Part shown: piece after piece, positions 28,001 to 36,471 of the stretch | Layout of the letters: each line of letters begins with the position of its first letter | Numbering within the stretch: position 1 is the first letter of the stretch | Source of the DNA: an uncultured Lachnospiraceae bacterium | GTDB lineage: Bacteria > Bacillota > Clostridia > Lachnospirales > Lachnospiraceae | Direction: 5' to 3' | DNA length: 57,486 bases | Assembly: GCA_934294885.1 (NCBI GenBank) | Contig: CAKRAK010000019.1 | Span: 1-57,486, forward strand | The notes under the pieces: generated by a model | Databases searched by the model: none | What the model was told of the DNA's origin: nothing | The model's input: the letters and a program-made list of their open reading frames with translations, nothing else | Program-made: the position numbers and the translations under genes

Positions 28001-30706
28001 TTTAATATGAATGGTTGCATTCACATAGGTACCAAAGCTTAATACACCACCACGACTTGGGAAATACAATCCACCATTGCCGGCTGTTACAGAATTATCC
28101 CAATCATAGGAAATACTGTCATCTCCATCTACGGTAAAACTATAACCTAAATACTGTGGCTTGGCACCATCATAAGAAACATTCACACTTCCAACAGATG
28201 TTATCGCGCCGATATCACCTTGTCCATTTGCATCCCGATATCTCAATTGCACTTTAATATCGCCTGCAATGTATTGATCAGAATCAAGGGTAACCGCACT
28301 TGCCCAATCCGTAAAATGAGTACCGTCATAAGAGATACGAATCTGATTATATCCACCACCTAAAAGACCGCTGCTTGTGATTGGTGTAAATACAGGATTT
28401 GAAACATACCAGTCACCATTCTTTCCGTTCTCATCTGTAGAAATTGTATAATTCACACCTAAAACCGGCGTTTCCTTTGTAACCTTAAAATATGCACAAT
28501 CATCTTTATAACATTTTACCGTATAGTTTGAGTTTTCTGCAGCATGTGCAATAACGTAACATTTATCCTGTGCGGCTTCTAAATCATTTTCTCTGGATGG
28601 CTCAATGGTATACACAATCTTACCTAATGCCTCTTTTCCGTCAGAACCAACAAATGAGCTTCCATCATCTAATACAATATCAAAATTTGATTCATCCGGA
28701 TTCGGTTCACCGGCACGAATCTCACTTACCTTTGATGTTGTGTGTACGATAATTGTTCTCTTTTTAATGGTACAACCGGAAACGGATATAGTTCCTCCGC
28801 TGGCATCCAAAACATAACAGCCTGCATATTCCGCCGGAACATTCTTTAATGCACAGCCTGTAATTGTAATTGTCTTATCATTACCGGCTGAAGCCGAATC
28901 ATAATGTGCTCCTGTTCTGGATACGGTAATATCCACACCATTCGGATACTTTTGATTAGTAGGAATGGTATCCGTGAAATAGGTATTTACATTTTCATTG
29001 CCATCATAGTCCTTTGTCTTCCAGTTTTCAGGAATCACAACGGAAACCGTCTGGGGAGCAATTACAATGGAAACCTTTATCGTCTCTGTAGGAATATTAT
29101 TATCATCCATTACCGTGAATTTTAATTCCTGTTTTGTAGTCAAGGTTGTTGCTGTAGGACCATCTGTCTTTAAATAAATACCATCCTGATCCTGAGATAC
29201 ATTAATACCTACCTTCGATAAAGCAGTAACATCACCGTTATCTAATGTATATGTAAACTTACCGTTCTTATCCTTTGATGAAGACTGGTATTTGTATACT
29301 GCACGAATGGTTTCTGACTGTGCCACACCAAACTGGAAGGATAATTCCGTCGTATCTACATCAATACCAACATATGTATAGTTCGGATACAGTGTAACCG
29401 GTGTGGACTGGGACGGCTGATACATCTCATGATGTTCCGCCATAGTGATTCCGGTTCCCGGTACGCAGGTAGCAGAACCTAATGTCCATGAGGTAAAATC
29501 ATAACCCGGATAATCAATTGCTCCAACCTGAGCCTGGGAATAAAATGTATCATCCGAACCATAGGTTAATGTCTGAGTTGTGTAATCCGCATCCGTAATC
29601 GTGGAATCGGTATTCTTTTTTGTACAGTATCGAATCTGATATTCTTTACCGGTCCAATTCAGGACAACCTCTCTCTTGGCTGAATTCTGTCCCACCAACT
29701 GAATCTCATATTCGCTATCGGCAGTTAACACACCGGAACCATTGTCAGATACACTTGGTGCAGCCGCATCATAGCCATATCGGTTCAAAGCTGTAAGCTT
29801 GAATGAACCTGATTTGTTATTCGCATCACCAAAAGCCGGTACATATACGGTAGCCGGAGTATCCGATACACTTCCGTTCACATTCGTATTATAAGAAATT
29901 ACATCCGAAGAATCACCGGAACCGTTTGTCACAATGGTAACTTCATAATTCTCAACTTCTCTCAGACAATAAATAACCAAGGTTTTTGATGTTCCGTTAT
30001 CTACAATATATGGAGAGGTGACATCCAAAGAATCAGGAACAGCCATAGAACAATTTGCATCCAGATATAAACCGGAATATTTGTAACACTGATCTCCGGA
30101 ATCAATACCGTTTCTTGCAGATTCCAAATTGGCCTTTAATGTTTGCAGATTAAATTTGCTTCCATCTGCTTCCGAAGTAACCGTATATTCCGTAGACATG
30201 GGATATGCATTCTGTCCATTATAATCAACATAATCAAAAATCACCTTTAATTCAACTGCTGAAGCAGCCTGAACATCCGGTATATCTGCCGAATCATCCT
30301 GATCTTCAAAATTTTCTTCCGGAATCATATCTTCACCGGCAGCATCATCCGTTACAGTCTCAACAGGATCTATGGATGGAACAGACTCATTTGTACCGCT
30401 TTCTTCCCCACCGGTTGTATCGGCTGCTATTTCTTCTGATGAATGCATCGCCTCATCTTCTGACTGAGATACATAGGTTTCATCTGTAACCTCCGTTGCA
30501 GAAGATGTTAAAAAGCAAGACTGGGATACTAACAAAACCATAACCATAACAACCGCAACAACCCGCTTTCCGGCTCCTGTGCTCCAGTTGAAGAAATAAC
30601 TGATGACACTGATTAATGCAATCAACGCCAGCACCGGATAGGTTAATATCCTGTGTTTTTTTGCAACCTTTAATAACTTATCTGTCAGTCTGTTTTTCAT
30701 ATCCAT
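25091..30706 (-). CDS. Very large cell-surface protein with Ig-like and FnIII-like domains and a C-terminal anchor
   Basis: A 1871-residue surface protein. The N-terminus has two hydrophobic segments: about 19-40 (ILTYPVLALIALISVISYF) and about 48-71 (RVVAVVMVMVLLVSQSCFL), the second resembling a signal peptide. An acidic Ser/Thr/Glu-rich stretch follows (about 72-150), then a long series of beta-sandwich-type repeats of bacterial Ig-like and cadherin-like character (about 150-1480), an FnIII-like unit near 1440-1510, a carboxypeptidase-regulatory-like unit near 1520-1600, and a Thr/Pro/Ser-rich wall spanner. The C-terminus is AKTGDAAP, a hydrophobic helix and a KKKIKKES tail. No canonical LPxTG is present. 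The ligand is unknown. The gene is monocistronic between the spore protein and ptb. Confidence 0.85.
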   Translation of the reverse strand: MDMKNRLTDKLLKVAKKHRILTYPVLALIALISVISYFFNWSTGAGKRVVAVVMVMVLLVSQSCFLTSSATEVTDETYVSQSEDEAMHSSEEIAADTTGGEESGTNESVPSIDPVETVTDDAAGEDMIPEENFEDQDDSADIPDVQAASAVELKVIFDYVDYNGQNAYPMSTEYTVTSEADGSKFNLQTLKANLESARNGIDSGDQCYKYSGLYLDANCSMAVPDSLDVTSPYIVDNGTSKTLVIYCLREVENYEVTIVTNGSGDSSDVISYNTNVNGSVSDTPATVYVPAFGDANNKSGSFKLTALNRYGYDAAAPSVSDNGSGVLTADSEYEIQLVGQNSAKREVVLNWTGKEYQIRYCTKKNTDSTITDADYTTQTLTYGSDDTFYSQAQVGAIDYPGYDFTSWTLGSATCVPGTGITMAEHHEMYQPSQSTPVTLYPNYTYVGIDVDTTELSFQFGVAQSETIRAVYKYQSSSKDKNGKFTYTLDNGDVTALSKVGINVSQDQDGIYLKTDGPTATTLTTKQELKFTVMDDNNIPTETIKVSIVIAPQTVSVVIPENWKTKDYDGNENVNTYFTDTIPTNQKYPNGVDITVSRTGAHYDSASAGNDKTITITGCALKNVPAEYAGCYVLDASGGTISVSGCTIKKRTIIVHTTSKVSEIRAGEPNPDESNFDIVLDDGSSFVGSDGKEALGKIVYTIEPSRENDLEAAQDKCYVIAHAAENSNYTVKCYKDDCAYFKVTKETPVLGVNYTISTDENGKNGDWYVSNPVFTPITSSGLLGGGYNQIRISYDGTHFTDWASAVTLDSDQYIAGDIKVQLRYRDANGQGDIGAITSVGSVNVSYDGAKPQYLGYSFTVDGDDSISYDWDNSVTAGNGGLYFPSRGGVLSFGTYVNATIHIKVRFADEGSGLKNLNYGIHTSDISNVTTFDGNGVATIEVLQNLVKDGYGVIKCQATDIAGNKSDLITLRPSGNTNDNYEWSVETREPSRCDISVSYGDRSEGGVRGHVVNNSGIYYRNCIANVYVVESESGIKNVKWYVNDTLADTQYPNGASEVQTPNSKITSGDFTFSSDNILVSSKKPYTVYAVAEDNAGNTKTSDKVTFLVDNDSPELKVDYVEDENSWTSDQSITFTTSDAVSGVAYAKVLKSDGTTTNILLSDPAEGGVYSGSFAVTGRGKYTVIVCDNAGNEHRESFNVHNVSIEPPACPSVTVLPEVENSDSDDFWYNSKTGAPTVQLSYDTVTGDGAPVSTYYRHHKNDETVYDDALVDDDSGVKRISIGEEDEAVHYFNFWSVSASGVTCDDSKNHMKVVRYDKTAPEITVTNVPEKSSDSSVYIEFSITDMVSGVDRDSITILKNGKPFSATIEETDSGYTGSFVVEVSEKGNYVVMASDIAGNEVSVAGFTPMSIKVNPISNITTSKATLSATVTRGTAEVSAAPVVMIKKSTDEEYTECNNAVATQDENGNWTISNVFEELDADTVYDYKVRAVSDINEVLEYEGSLRTLSLNDEGGIVRGTVGYGEGMTLPSWNSTGIITVGLFEGNVCVAATTADAGGMFAFTNVPDGIYSIVATDGVYKKSLGITISNHIVVNPSGELSLILTGRNTSVVILNPGTPNITADNMDSIFAYDHINFSDEDSSIIDQNGTVEFRLCASLVDVTNVTSDELSVIGRVQSKNKVVRKYLNLALYKIVTDENGIQEPPVPVTELSNGASITITIPLQDLAGTSGIEVVRVHNGSSGLEGYRYEVDMDSSPSTFTLTSNKFSTYAILAPKAQDPTTEQPTTQPATSTRQPISEITVNRPTTEQPSTSQPTTSSASNGTNGTSGTTSFRSVSSGSGGAKTGDAAPVAGMIILMIASAGGVIGLKKKIKKES

Positions 30707-30869
30707 TCCATCACCTCATAAATAATTCAAATTACTATATATATCGACGCATTCTATGTAATATTTTAGTTCGTGCAGAGCAATCCATATATTGTTTTCA
30801 AACACATCTTATGAAAATTTATAGTTATAGACGCAAATACGCACTATTTGAAATAAGTATACCATATAT

Positions 30870-30897
30870 AGTATAAAAAGAAAAGTTTTTTTCACAA
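30870..30897 (-). promoter_or_regulatory. Candidate promoter of the large surface protein gene
   Basis: Minus-strand TTGTGA (plus 30892-30897), 16-bp spacer, TATACT (plus 30870-30875). This gives a leader of about 160 nt, AT-rich and without a recognisable riboswitch. A second TATACT lies 15 bp further downstream. Confidence 0.4.
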
Positions 30898-31002
30898 TTT
30901 ATTAGGTAAATCCGATTTGAGTCTACTATATATTGGGGGGTTCTATTCTATCATGAATTCTTTTCACCTGTAACTCGCAGTTTTCTCAAGTTTATCATTG
31001 TA

Positions 31003-31037
31003 ACCACCTTGACCAATTTTCCTTTGGGTGGTACTAT
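31003..31037 (+). promoter_or_regulatory. ptb-buk promoter inside an inverted repeat
   Basis: TTGACC (31009-31014), 17-bp spacer, TACTAT (31032-31037), about 65 bp before ptb. ACCACC (31003-31008) and GGTGGT (31027-31032) form an inverted repeat that brackets the -35 and touches the -10, a plausible repressor site. Confidence 0.6.
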
Positions 31038-31107
31038 GTTTTTGGTTATGTTTATATTATTTATAGTAAAACTTACCTGATAAAATAATAAAACGAGGTA
31101 TACAAAA

Positions 31108-32019
31108 ATGACAAAAACATTTAACGAATTACTTGAAAAAGTTGCGGCATGTCCAACAAAAACTGTTGCTGTTGCCGTTGCTCAGGATGACGCTGTTTTA
31201 GAGGCAGTTGCCGAAGCTAAAAAACGTGGTATTGCAAATGCAATTTTAGTCGGTGACAAAGAAAAGATTGAAGAAGTTGCAAAATCTATCAGCTTGGATT
31301 TGTCTGACTACGAAATCATCGATGTAAAAGATAACTATGAGGCTGCTCTTACAGCCGTAAAATTAGTACATGACGGAAAAGCCGATATGTACATGAAGGG
31401 ATTAATCGATACAAAATCCTTCTTAAAGAGCGTATTGGACAAAGAAGTTGGTCTTCGTACAGATAAGACACTTTCTCATGTATGTATTTTTGATATCGAA
31501 GGTCATGATGGATTGTTATTCTTAAGTGATGTGGCATTTATTCCATATCCGGACTTAGAGACAAAAGCAAACATCATCCGTAACACAGTAGAAATCGCCC
31601 ATGCATGTGGCATTCCAAATCCAAAGGTTGCTCCACTTGCTGCTGTTGAGGTTGTAAATCCAAAGATGCCTGTTACCGTGGATGCCGATGAGTTAACAAA
31701 GATGAACGAAAGAGGCGAGATTTCAGGATGTATCGTTGACGGTCCTCTCTCATATGACCTTGCAATTGATTCGGAAGCAGCAAAACATAAAGGTGCTACA
31801 GATCGTAAGATTGTTGGCGATGCTGACATTTTATTATTCCCTGATATTCATGCAGGTAACATTACATACAAAGCACTTGTACATAACGCAAAGGTTATTA
31901 ACGGAAATATCTTAACCGGAACAAAAGCACCTGTTATTTTAACATCTCGTTCTGATGATTTTGAAACAAAGGTAAACTCAATTGCAGTTGGTGCTATCGT
32001 AGCCGAAAACTTAAAATAA
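31108..32019 (+). CDS. ptb: Phosphate butyryltransferase
   Basis: Converts butyryl-CoA and phosphate to butyryl phosphate and CoA. It belongs to the phosphate acetyl/butyryltransferase family; the 303-residue length and the pairing with a butyrate kinase gene 16 bp downstream distinguish it from Pta (about 330 residues). Recognisable segments are MYMKGLIDTKSFLKSVL, PDIHAGNITYK in the C-terminal active-site region and VILTSRSD near the end. GAGGT precedes the ATG. Together with the convergent thl operon it completes butyrate synthesis. Confidence 0.95.
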   Translation: MTKTFNELLEKVAACPTKTVAVAVAQDDAVLEAVAEAKKRGIANAILVGDKEKIEEVAKSISLDLSDYEIIDVKDNYEAALTAVKLVHDGKADMYMKGLIDTKSFLKSVLDKEVGLRTDKTLSHVCIFDIEGHDGLLFLSDVAFIPYPDLETKANIIRNTVEIAHACGIPNPKVAPLAAVEVVNPKMPVTVDADELTKMNERGEISGCIVDGPLSYDLAIDSEAAKHKGATDRKIVGDADILLFPDIHAGNITYKALVHNAKVINGNILTGTKAPVILTSRSDDFETKVNSIAVGAIVAENLK

Positions 32020-32035
32020 TTTAGGAGGATAGACA

Positions 32036-33103
32036 ATGTCGTACAAAATTTTAATTATTAATCCGGGTTCAACCTCTACTAAGATTGGTGTGTATGAAGA
32101 CGAAACACAGCTTATGGAGGAAACATTACGTCATTCAACAGAGGAAATCGCACAGTACGCTACCATTTATGACCAGAAGGATTTCCGCAAAAAAGTAATT
32201 TTAGACGTATTAAAAGAAAAAAATGTTGATTTAAACAGCATTGATGTTGTTGTTGGTCGTGGTGGTCTTTTAAAGCCAATCCCTGGCGGTACTTATGCAA
32301 CTTCAGATGCATTATTAGAGGACTTAAAGATTGGAAAGCAGGGACAGCATGCTTCTAACCTTGGGGGTATCTTAGCAAAAGAAATCGCAAGTGAAATCAA
32401 CGTTCCTTCTTATATCGTAGATCCTGTCGTTGTTGATGAATTACAGGATGTTGCAAGAATAACCGGACATCCAAAATTCGAAAGAATTTCCATCTTCCAT
32501 GCTTTAAACCAAAAAGCTGTTGCCAAACGTTACGCTAAGGAGGTTGGCAAGAATTACGAAGACCTTAATTTAATTGTTGTTCATATGGGTGGCGGTGTAT
32601 CTGTTGGTGCTCACAAAAACGGACGTGTTATCGATGTTGCAAATGCATTAGACGGAGATGGTCCTTTCTCTCCTGAACGTTCCGGTGGTCTTCCATCCGG
32701 ACAGTTAGCAAAGCTTTGCTTTAGCGGAGAATATACTCAGGCAGAGGTTGCTAAGATGATTTCCGGCAACGGCGGTTTTAATGCTTACCTGGGAACAAAC
32801 GATATGCGCGATGTTATCAAGCTTGCAAAAGAAGGCGATAAAAAAGCTCAATTACTAGAGGAAGCGTTCTACTATCAGTTAGAAAAAGAAGTTGGCGCTA
32901 TGGCAGTTGTCTTAGGCGGAAAGGTGGATCAGATCATCTTAACAGGTGGTATTGCTTACGGTCAGGAAACCGTTGACCACATGACAAAGGCTTGCAGCTT
33001 CTTAGCACCAATTACTGTTTATCCGGGAGAGGATGAATTGTTAGCTCTTGCACAGGGTGCATTACGAGTTATGAACGGAGAAGAACCGGCAAAAGAATAT
33101 TAA
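32036..33103 (+). CDS. buk: Butyrate kinase
   Basis: An acetokinase-family enzyme of the ASKHA fold that transfers phosphate from butyryl phosphate to ADP, the ATP-yielding last step. The first phosphate loop is INPGSTSTKIGVYED, the central motif is HMGGGVSVGAH, and FSPERSGGLP and ILTGGIAYG follow. The length of 355 residues is typical for Buk (acetate kinase is near 400). Substrates close to butyrate such as isobutyrate are possible, but the locus favours butyrate. AGGAGG lies 8 nt before the ATG. Confidence 0.96.
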   Translation: MSYKILIINPGSTSTKIGVYEDETQLMEETLRHSTEEIAQYATIYDQKDFRKKVILDVLKEKNVDLNSIDVVVGRGGLLKPIPGGTYATSDALLEDLKIGKQGQHASNLGGILAKEIASEINVPSYIVDPVVVDELQDVARITGHPKFERISIFHALNQKAVAKRYAKEVGKNYEDLNLIVVHMGGGVSVGAHKNGRVIDVANALDGDGPFSPERSGGLPSGQLAKLCFSGEYTQAEVAKMISGNGGFNAYLGTNDMRDVIKLAKEGDKKAQLLEEAFYYQLEKEVGAMAVVLGGKVDQIILTGGIAYGQETVDHMTKACSFLAPITVYPGEDELLALAQGALRVMNGEEPAKEY

Positions 33104-33134
33104 TCAATCCTTATTGAGCTTATAAGCTTATCAA

Positions 33135-33176
33135 AATACCGTAATTAAAATGCAAATTTTAATTACGGTATTTTTT
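33135..33176 (+). terminator. Intrinsic terminator after buk
   Basis: AATACCGTAATTAAAA (33135-33150) pairs perfectly with TTTTAATTACGGTATT (33157-33172) around a 6-nt loop, followed by a run of Ts. Confidence 0.95.
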
Positions 33177-33288
33177 ATACTTCGTGCAAACAGAGATAAG
33201 ATACCAATATACACTCTGCAAATCTCACTCTGATCAGCAGTCTTCAAATGCACCGTGTGAGTGCGTGCTTTTTCCTCGACGCCATAAC

Positions 33289-33324
33289 AAAAAAGCCACC
33301 CCATGTATCACTACATGAGGCAGC
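33289..33324 (-). terminator. Intrinsic terminator after etfA
   Basis: A 13-bp stem (33295-33307 with 33312-33324, several G-U pairs on the minus-strand RNA) with a 4-nt loop, followed on the minus strand by TTTTTTG. It ends the thl-crt-hbd-bcd-etfBA transcript. Confidence 0.92.
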
Positions 33325-33354
33325 TCTTCTCTCGTACTTTTTTATTCGATTTAA

Positions 33355-34416
33355 TTATTTGTTTGCAACTGCTTCTTTAATTCCCTGTGTTAACAATGGA
33401 ACAATCTTGTTCAAATCGCCAACAATACCATAATCAGCAACATCAAAGATTGGAGCATCTTCGTCTTTGTTGATTGCAATAATCAAATCAGACTCTTCCA
33501 TACCGGCAACGTGCTGGATTGCACCTGAAATACCGATTGCGAAGTATACATTAGGACGTACTGTCTTACCGGTCTGACCAACCTGTAATTCATTAGACAT
33601 ACCAAATGCTTCTACAGCTGCACGGGAACATGATACCTGTCCACCAAGTACTTCTGCTAATTCCTCTAACATAGCAAAGTTCTCTGCAGAACCAACTCCA
33701 CGACCACCTGAAACTAAGATCTTAGCATCCATGATATCCTTAATGTCTGAAACAGCCTTAGAAATCTCAAGAATCTCAACATACTTATTATCAGGAGTAA
33801 ATCCAGGATTGTAATTAATAACCTCTGCTTTAGCACCCTTAACAGGATCTAATTTCTGCATAACACCCGGACGAACTGTAGCCATCTGTGGACGATTGTC
33901 AGGACATGCGATTGTAGCAATTGTATTACCACCGAAAGCTGGACGAGTCATTAATAACTGATTCTTCTTCTGCTCTCTTCCCGGAATTGGGTTAATTGGG
34001 AAATCACCAATCTCAAGTAATGTACAGTCAGCAGTTAAACCTGTCTGAACTCTGGCTGAAACTGTAGGTCCTAAATCACGTCCGATTGCTGTTGCACCAA
34101 CTAACATGATTTCAGGCTTATACTCATTGATAACAGATGCTAATGCATGTGCATATGGCTCTGTTCTATACTCTTTTAACTCTGGGTCATCCACTACGAT
34201 AACCTTATCTGCACCGTACTCTGCAAGTTCATCTACGAGACCGGCAACGCCAGAACCGATCAAAACTGCAGTTACGTCTGTGTCTAACTTCTCAGCAAGT
34301 CTCTTACCTTCACCGATCAATTCGAAGGAGATACCGCTTAATTTATTATCTACCTGCTGTGCAAAGACATATACGCCTTTGTACTTAGCTAATTCTTCTG
34401 CGTTCATTGCGCCCAT
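33355..34416 (-). CDS. etfA: Electron transfer flavoprotein alpha subunit
   Basis: The FAD-binding large subunit of the flavoprotein that works with butyryl-CoA dehydrogenase. In clostridia the Bcd-EtfAB complex couples crotonyl-CoA reduction by NADH to reduction of ferredoxin. The C-terminal FAD domain is clear: SGGRGVGSAENF, VGQTGKTVRPNVYFAIGISG and IINKDEDAPIFDVADYG-like segments. The ATG at 34416 follows AGAGGTG; the GTG at 34425 lies inside that site. It is the last gene of the operon, 16 bp after etfB. Confidence 0.96.
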   Translation of the reverse strand: MGAMNAEELAKYKGVYVFAQQVDNKLSGISFELIGEGKRLAEKLDTDVTAVLIGSGVAGLVDELAEYGADKVIVVDDPELKEYRTEPYAHALASVINEYKPEIMLVGATAIGRDLGPTVSARVQTGLTADCTLLEIGDFPINPIPGREQKKNQLLMTRPAFGGNTIATIACPDNRPQMATVRPGVMQKLDPVKGAKAEVINYNPGFTPDNKYVEILEISKAVSDIKDIMDAKILVSGGRGVGSAENFAMLEELAEVLGGQVSCSRAAVEAFGMSNELQVGQTGKTVRPNVYFAIGISGAIQHVAGMEESDLIIAINKDEDAPIFDVADYGIVGDLNKIVPLLTQGIKEAVANK

Positions 34417-34432
34417 CTTATTCACCTCTTTA

Positions 34433-35218
34433 TTAGATAATGTGCTTTGTCAATAATGCATCTACAATAATCTTTGCTGCTTCATCCGGTGAATCTGGAG
34501 TAAACTTCTCTCCAGCACCCTTACGTACCTTATCCGAAGCCTTTGCAATCTTTGTTGGAGAACCATTCAAACCAAGGTTAGAATCTTCTACATCAACAAG
34601 ATCAGCTCTACCCATTGTAGTAATCTCAGCATCATATGCATCAAAAATTCCACCCGGAGTCATATAACGTGGATCATTTAATTCAGCTAAAGCTGTAATC
34701 AAACATGGCATCTTAGCCTTTAACATATGATATCCGTCATCATACTGACGCTTAACGATTACACTGTCACCATCAACCTTGATTTCTCTTGCATAAGAGA
34801 TAACCGGTAATCCCAAATGCTCAGCAATCTGAGGACCAACCTGAGCTGTATCACCATCGATAGCCTGACGACCTGTAATAATCAAGTCATAATCCAATGT
34901 TCTTAATGCACCTGCAAGTGTTGTAGATGTAGCCCAAGTATCAGCACCACCTAATACACGATCTGTAACAAGGATTCCCTTGTCAGCACCCATAGCCATA
35001 GCCTCACGAAGAACTTCTTCAGCCTTTGGAAGACCCATTGTAATAACTGTAACTTCAGCATCATACTGGTCTTTTAATCTTAACGCTGCCTCTAATCCTG
35101 CCTTATCATCTGGGTTCATGATTGTAAGCATTGCAGCTCTATCTAATGTACCATCCGGGTTAAATTTAACGCCACCCTTAGTATCAGGTACCTGTTTTAC
35201 ACAAACAACGATTTTCAC
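34433..35218 (-). CDS. etfB: Electron transfer flavoprotein beta subunit
   Basis: The small subunit of EtfAB, which in bifurcating complexes carries the second FAD near the NADH site. Typical segments are VKQVPDT at the N-terminus, NPDDKAGLEAALRLKD, and the signature GRQAIDGDTAQVGPQIAEHL. The length of 261 residues is normal. The start codon is GTG, with AGGAGG 9 nt upstream. It lies 15 bp after bcd and 16 bp before etfA. Confidence 0.96.
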   Translation of the reverse strand: MKIVVCVKQVPDTKGGVKFNPDGTLDRAAMLTIMNPDDKAGLEAALRLKDQYDAEVTVITMGLPKAEEVLREAMAMGADKGILVTDRVLGGADTWATSTTLAGALRTLDYDLIITGRQAIDGDTAQVGPQIAEHLGLPVISYAREIKVDGDSVIVKRQYDDGYHMLKAKMPCLITALAELNDPRYMTPGGIFDAYDAEITTMGRADLVDVEDSNLGLNGSPTKIAKASDKVRKGAGEKFTPDSPDEAAKIIVDALLTKHII

Positions 35219-35233
35219 GGTAAGTACCTCCTA

Positions 35234-36400
35234 TTATTTTAATAAATTAGCAGAAATAACCATACGCTGAACCTCTGAAGTTCCTTCGTAAATCTCTGTA
35301 ATCTTAGCATCACGCATCATACGCTCAATATCGTATTCCTTAATGTAACCATAACCACCATGTAACTGTACACACTTAGTTGTTACTTCCATAGCAACCT
35401 CAGCAGCATACAACTTAGCCATAGCAGCTTCTACAGAATAAGAAACCTTAGCACCATTCTGGTACTCACCCTTCTTACATGCAGCTTTGTATACTAATAA
35501 TTTAGCAGCTTCAATCTTTGTAGCAAGATCAGCCAATACAAACTGTGTATTCTGGAACTGAGCAATTGAACGTCCGAACTGTTTTCTTTCCTTTACATAG
35601 TTAATTGTTGTCTCAAGAGCACCTTCAGCAATACCAAGAGCCTGGGCAGCAATACCAATACGTCCTCCATCGAGTGTATGCATTGCGATACCAAATCCCT
35701 TACCCTTAGCACCTAATAAGTTCTCCTTTGGAATACGGCAATCTGTAAAGATTAACTCGTATGTAGAAGAACCGCAGATACCCATCTTGTTCTCTTTTGT
35801 ACCGAATGTGAATCCAGGTGTACCTTTTTCAACGATAAATGCTGAAATCTCTTTCTGCATACGTCCACGTTTTTCAATCTTACCTGTAACAGCGATAACG
35901 ATATAAACATCTGCTTCTTTACCGTTTGTGATAAAGCACTTAGAACCGTTCAATACCCATTCATCACCATCTAATACAGCCTTTGTCTGCTGTCCCTGAG
36001 CATCTGTACCTGCGCCTGGCTCTGTCAAACCAAAAGCACCAAGCTTTCTACCTGAAGCTAAATCAGGAATATATTTTGCTTTCTGCTCCGGTGTACCAAA
36101 TGTCTGAATTGGATCTACACATAAAGATGTGTGTGCAGATACAATAACACCTGTTGTACCACAAACCTTTGACAATTCCTCAACACACATAACATATGTT
36201 AAAGGATCACAACCCTGACCTTCATACTCCTTTGGAACCGGGATTCCTAAGAAGCCTGCTTTTGCCATCTTCTCTACTGTCTCACGTGGAAATCTGTGTT
36301 CCTCATCGATTTCCTGAGCAAGTGGCTTTACTTCATTCTCGGCAAATTCCTTAAAAAGGCTCTGTGCCATCTCATGTTTCTTACTTAAAGCGAAATCCAT
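35234..36400 (-). CDS. bcd: Butyryl-CoA dehydrogenase
   Basis: An FAD-dependent short-chain acyl-CoA dehydrogenase that reduces crotonyl-CoA to butyryl-CoA with EtfAB. FAD and substrate segments include AFGLTEPGAGTDAQ and CFITNG; the C-terminus contains the catalytic Glu in IYEGTSEVQRMVI. The 388 residues are slightly longer than the usual 379-383. AGGAGG precedes the ATG. Its place between hbd and etfB matches the clostridial bcs operon. Confidence 0.95.
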   Translation of the reverse strand: MDFALSKKHEMAQSLFKEFAENEVKPLAQEIDEEHRFPRETVEKMAKAGFLGIPVPKEYEGQGCDPLTYVMCVEELSKVCGTTGVIVSAHTSLCVDPIQTFGTPEQKAKYIPDLASGRKLGAFGLTEPGAGTDAQGQQTKAVLDGDEWVLNGSKCFITNGKEADVYIVIAVTGKIEKRGRMQKEISAFIVEKGTPGFTFGTKENKMGICGSSTYELIFTDCRIPKENLLGAKGKGFGIAMHTLDGGRIGIAAQALGIAEGALETTINYVKERKQFGRSIAQFQNTQFVLADLATKIEAAKLLVYKAACKKGEYQNGAKVSYSVEAAMAKLYAAEVAMEVTTKCVQLHGGYGYIKEYDIERMMRDAKITEIYEGTSEVQRMVISANLLK

Positions 36401-36471
36401 TTTGTTTATTTCCTCCTAATTAATTTTTGCGACTTTAAAGTTTGTACAATCAAACTATAAGACCCAACTAA

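Larger units (their letters stand above)
30707..31107. other. 401-bp divergent intergenic region
   Basis: This AT-rich gap separates the large surface protein gene (minus) from ptb (plus). It holds a minus-strand promoter candidate (30870-30897), a plus-strand ptb promoter (31009-31037) and a G6 tract near 30935. I see no ORF, tRNA or terminator in it. Confidence 0.6.

Noticed and set aside
30707..30870. Riboswitch in the leader of the large surface protein gene
   Set aside because: The AT-rich leader of about 160 nt has no conserved core of a known class such as c-di-GMP-I or II that I could recognise, and no stable stem before the start codon.
33177..33288. Small RNA between the two terminators of the butyrate locus
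   Set aside because: The 112-bp stretch between the two terminators has only short imperfect stems and no clear promoter.
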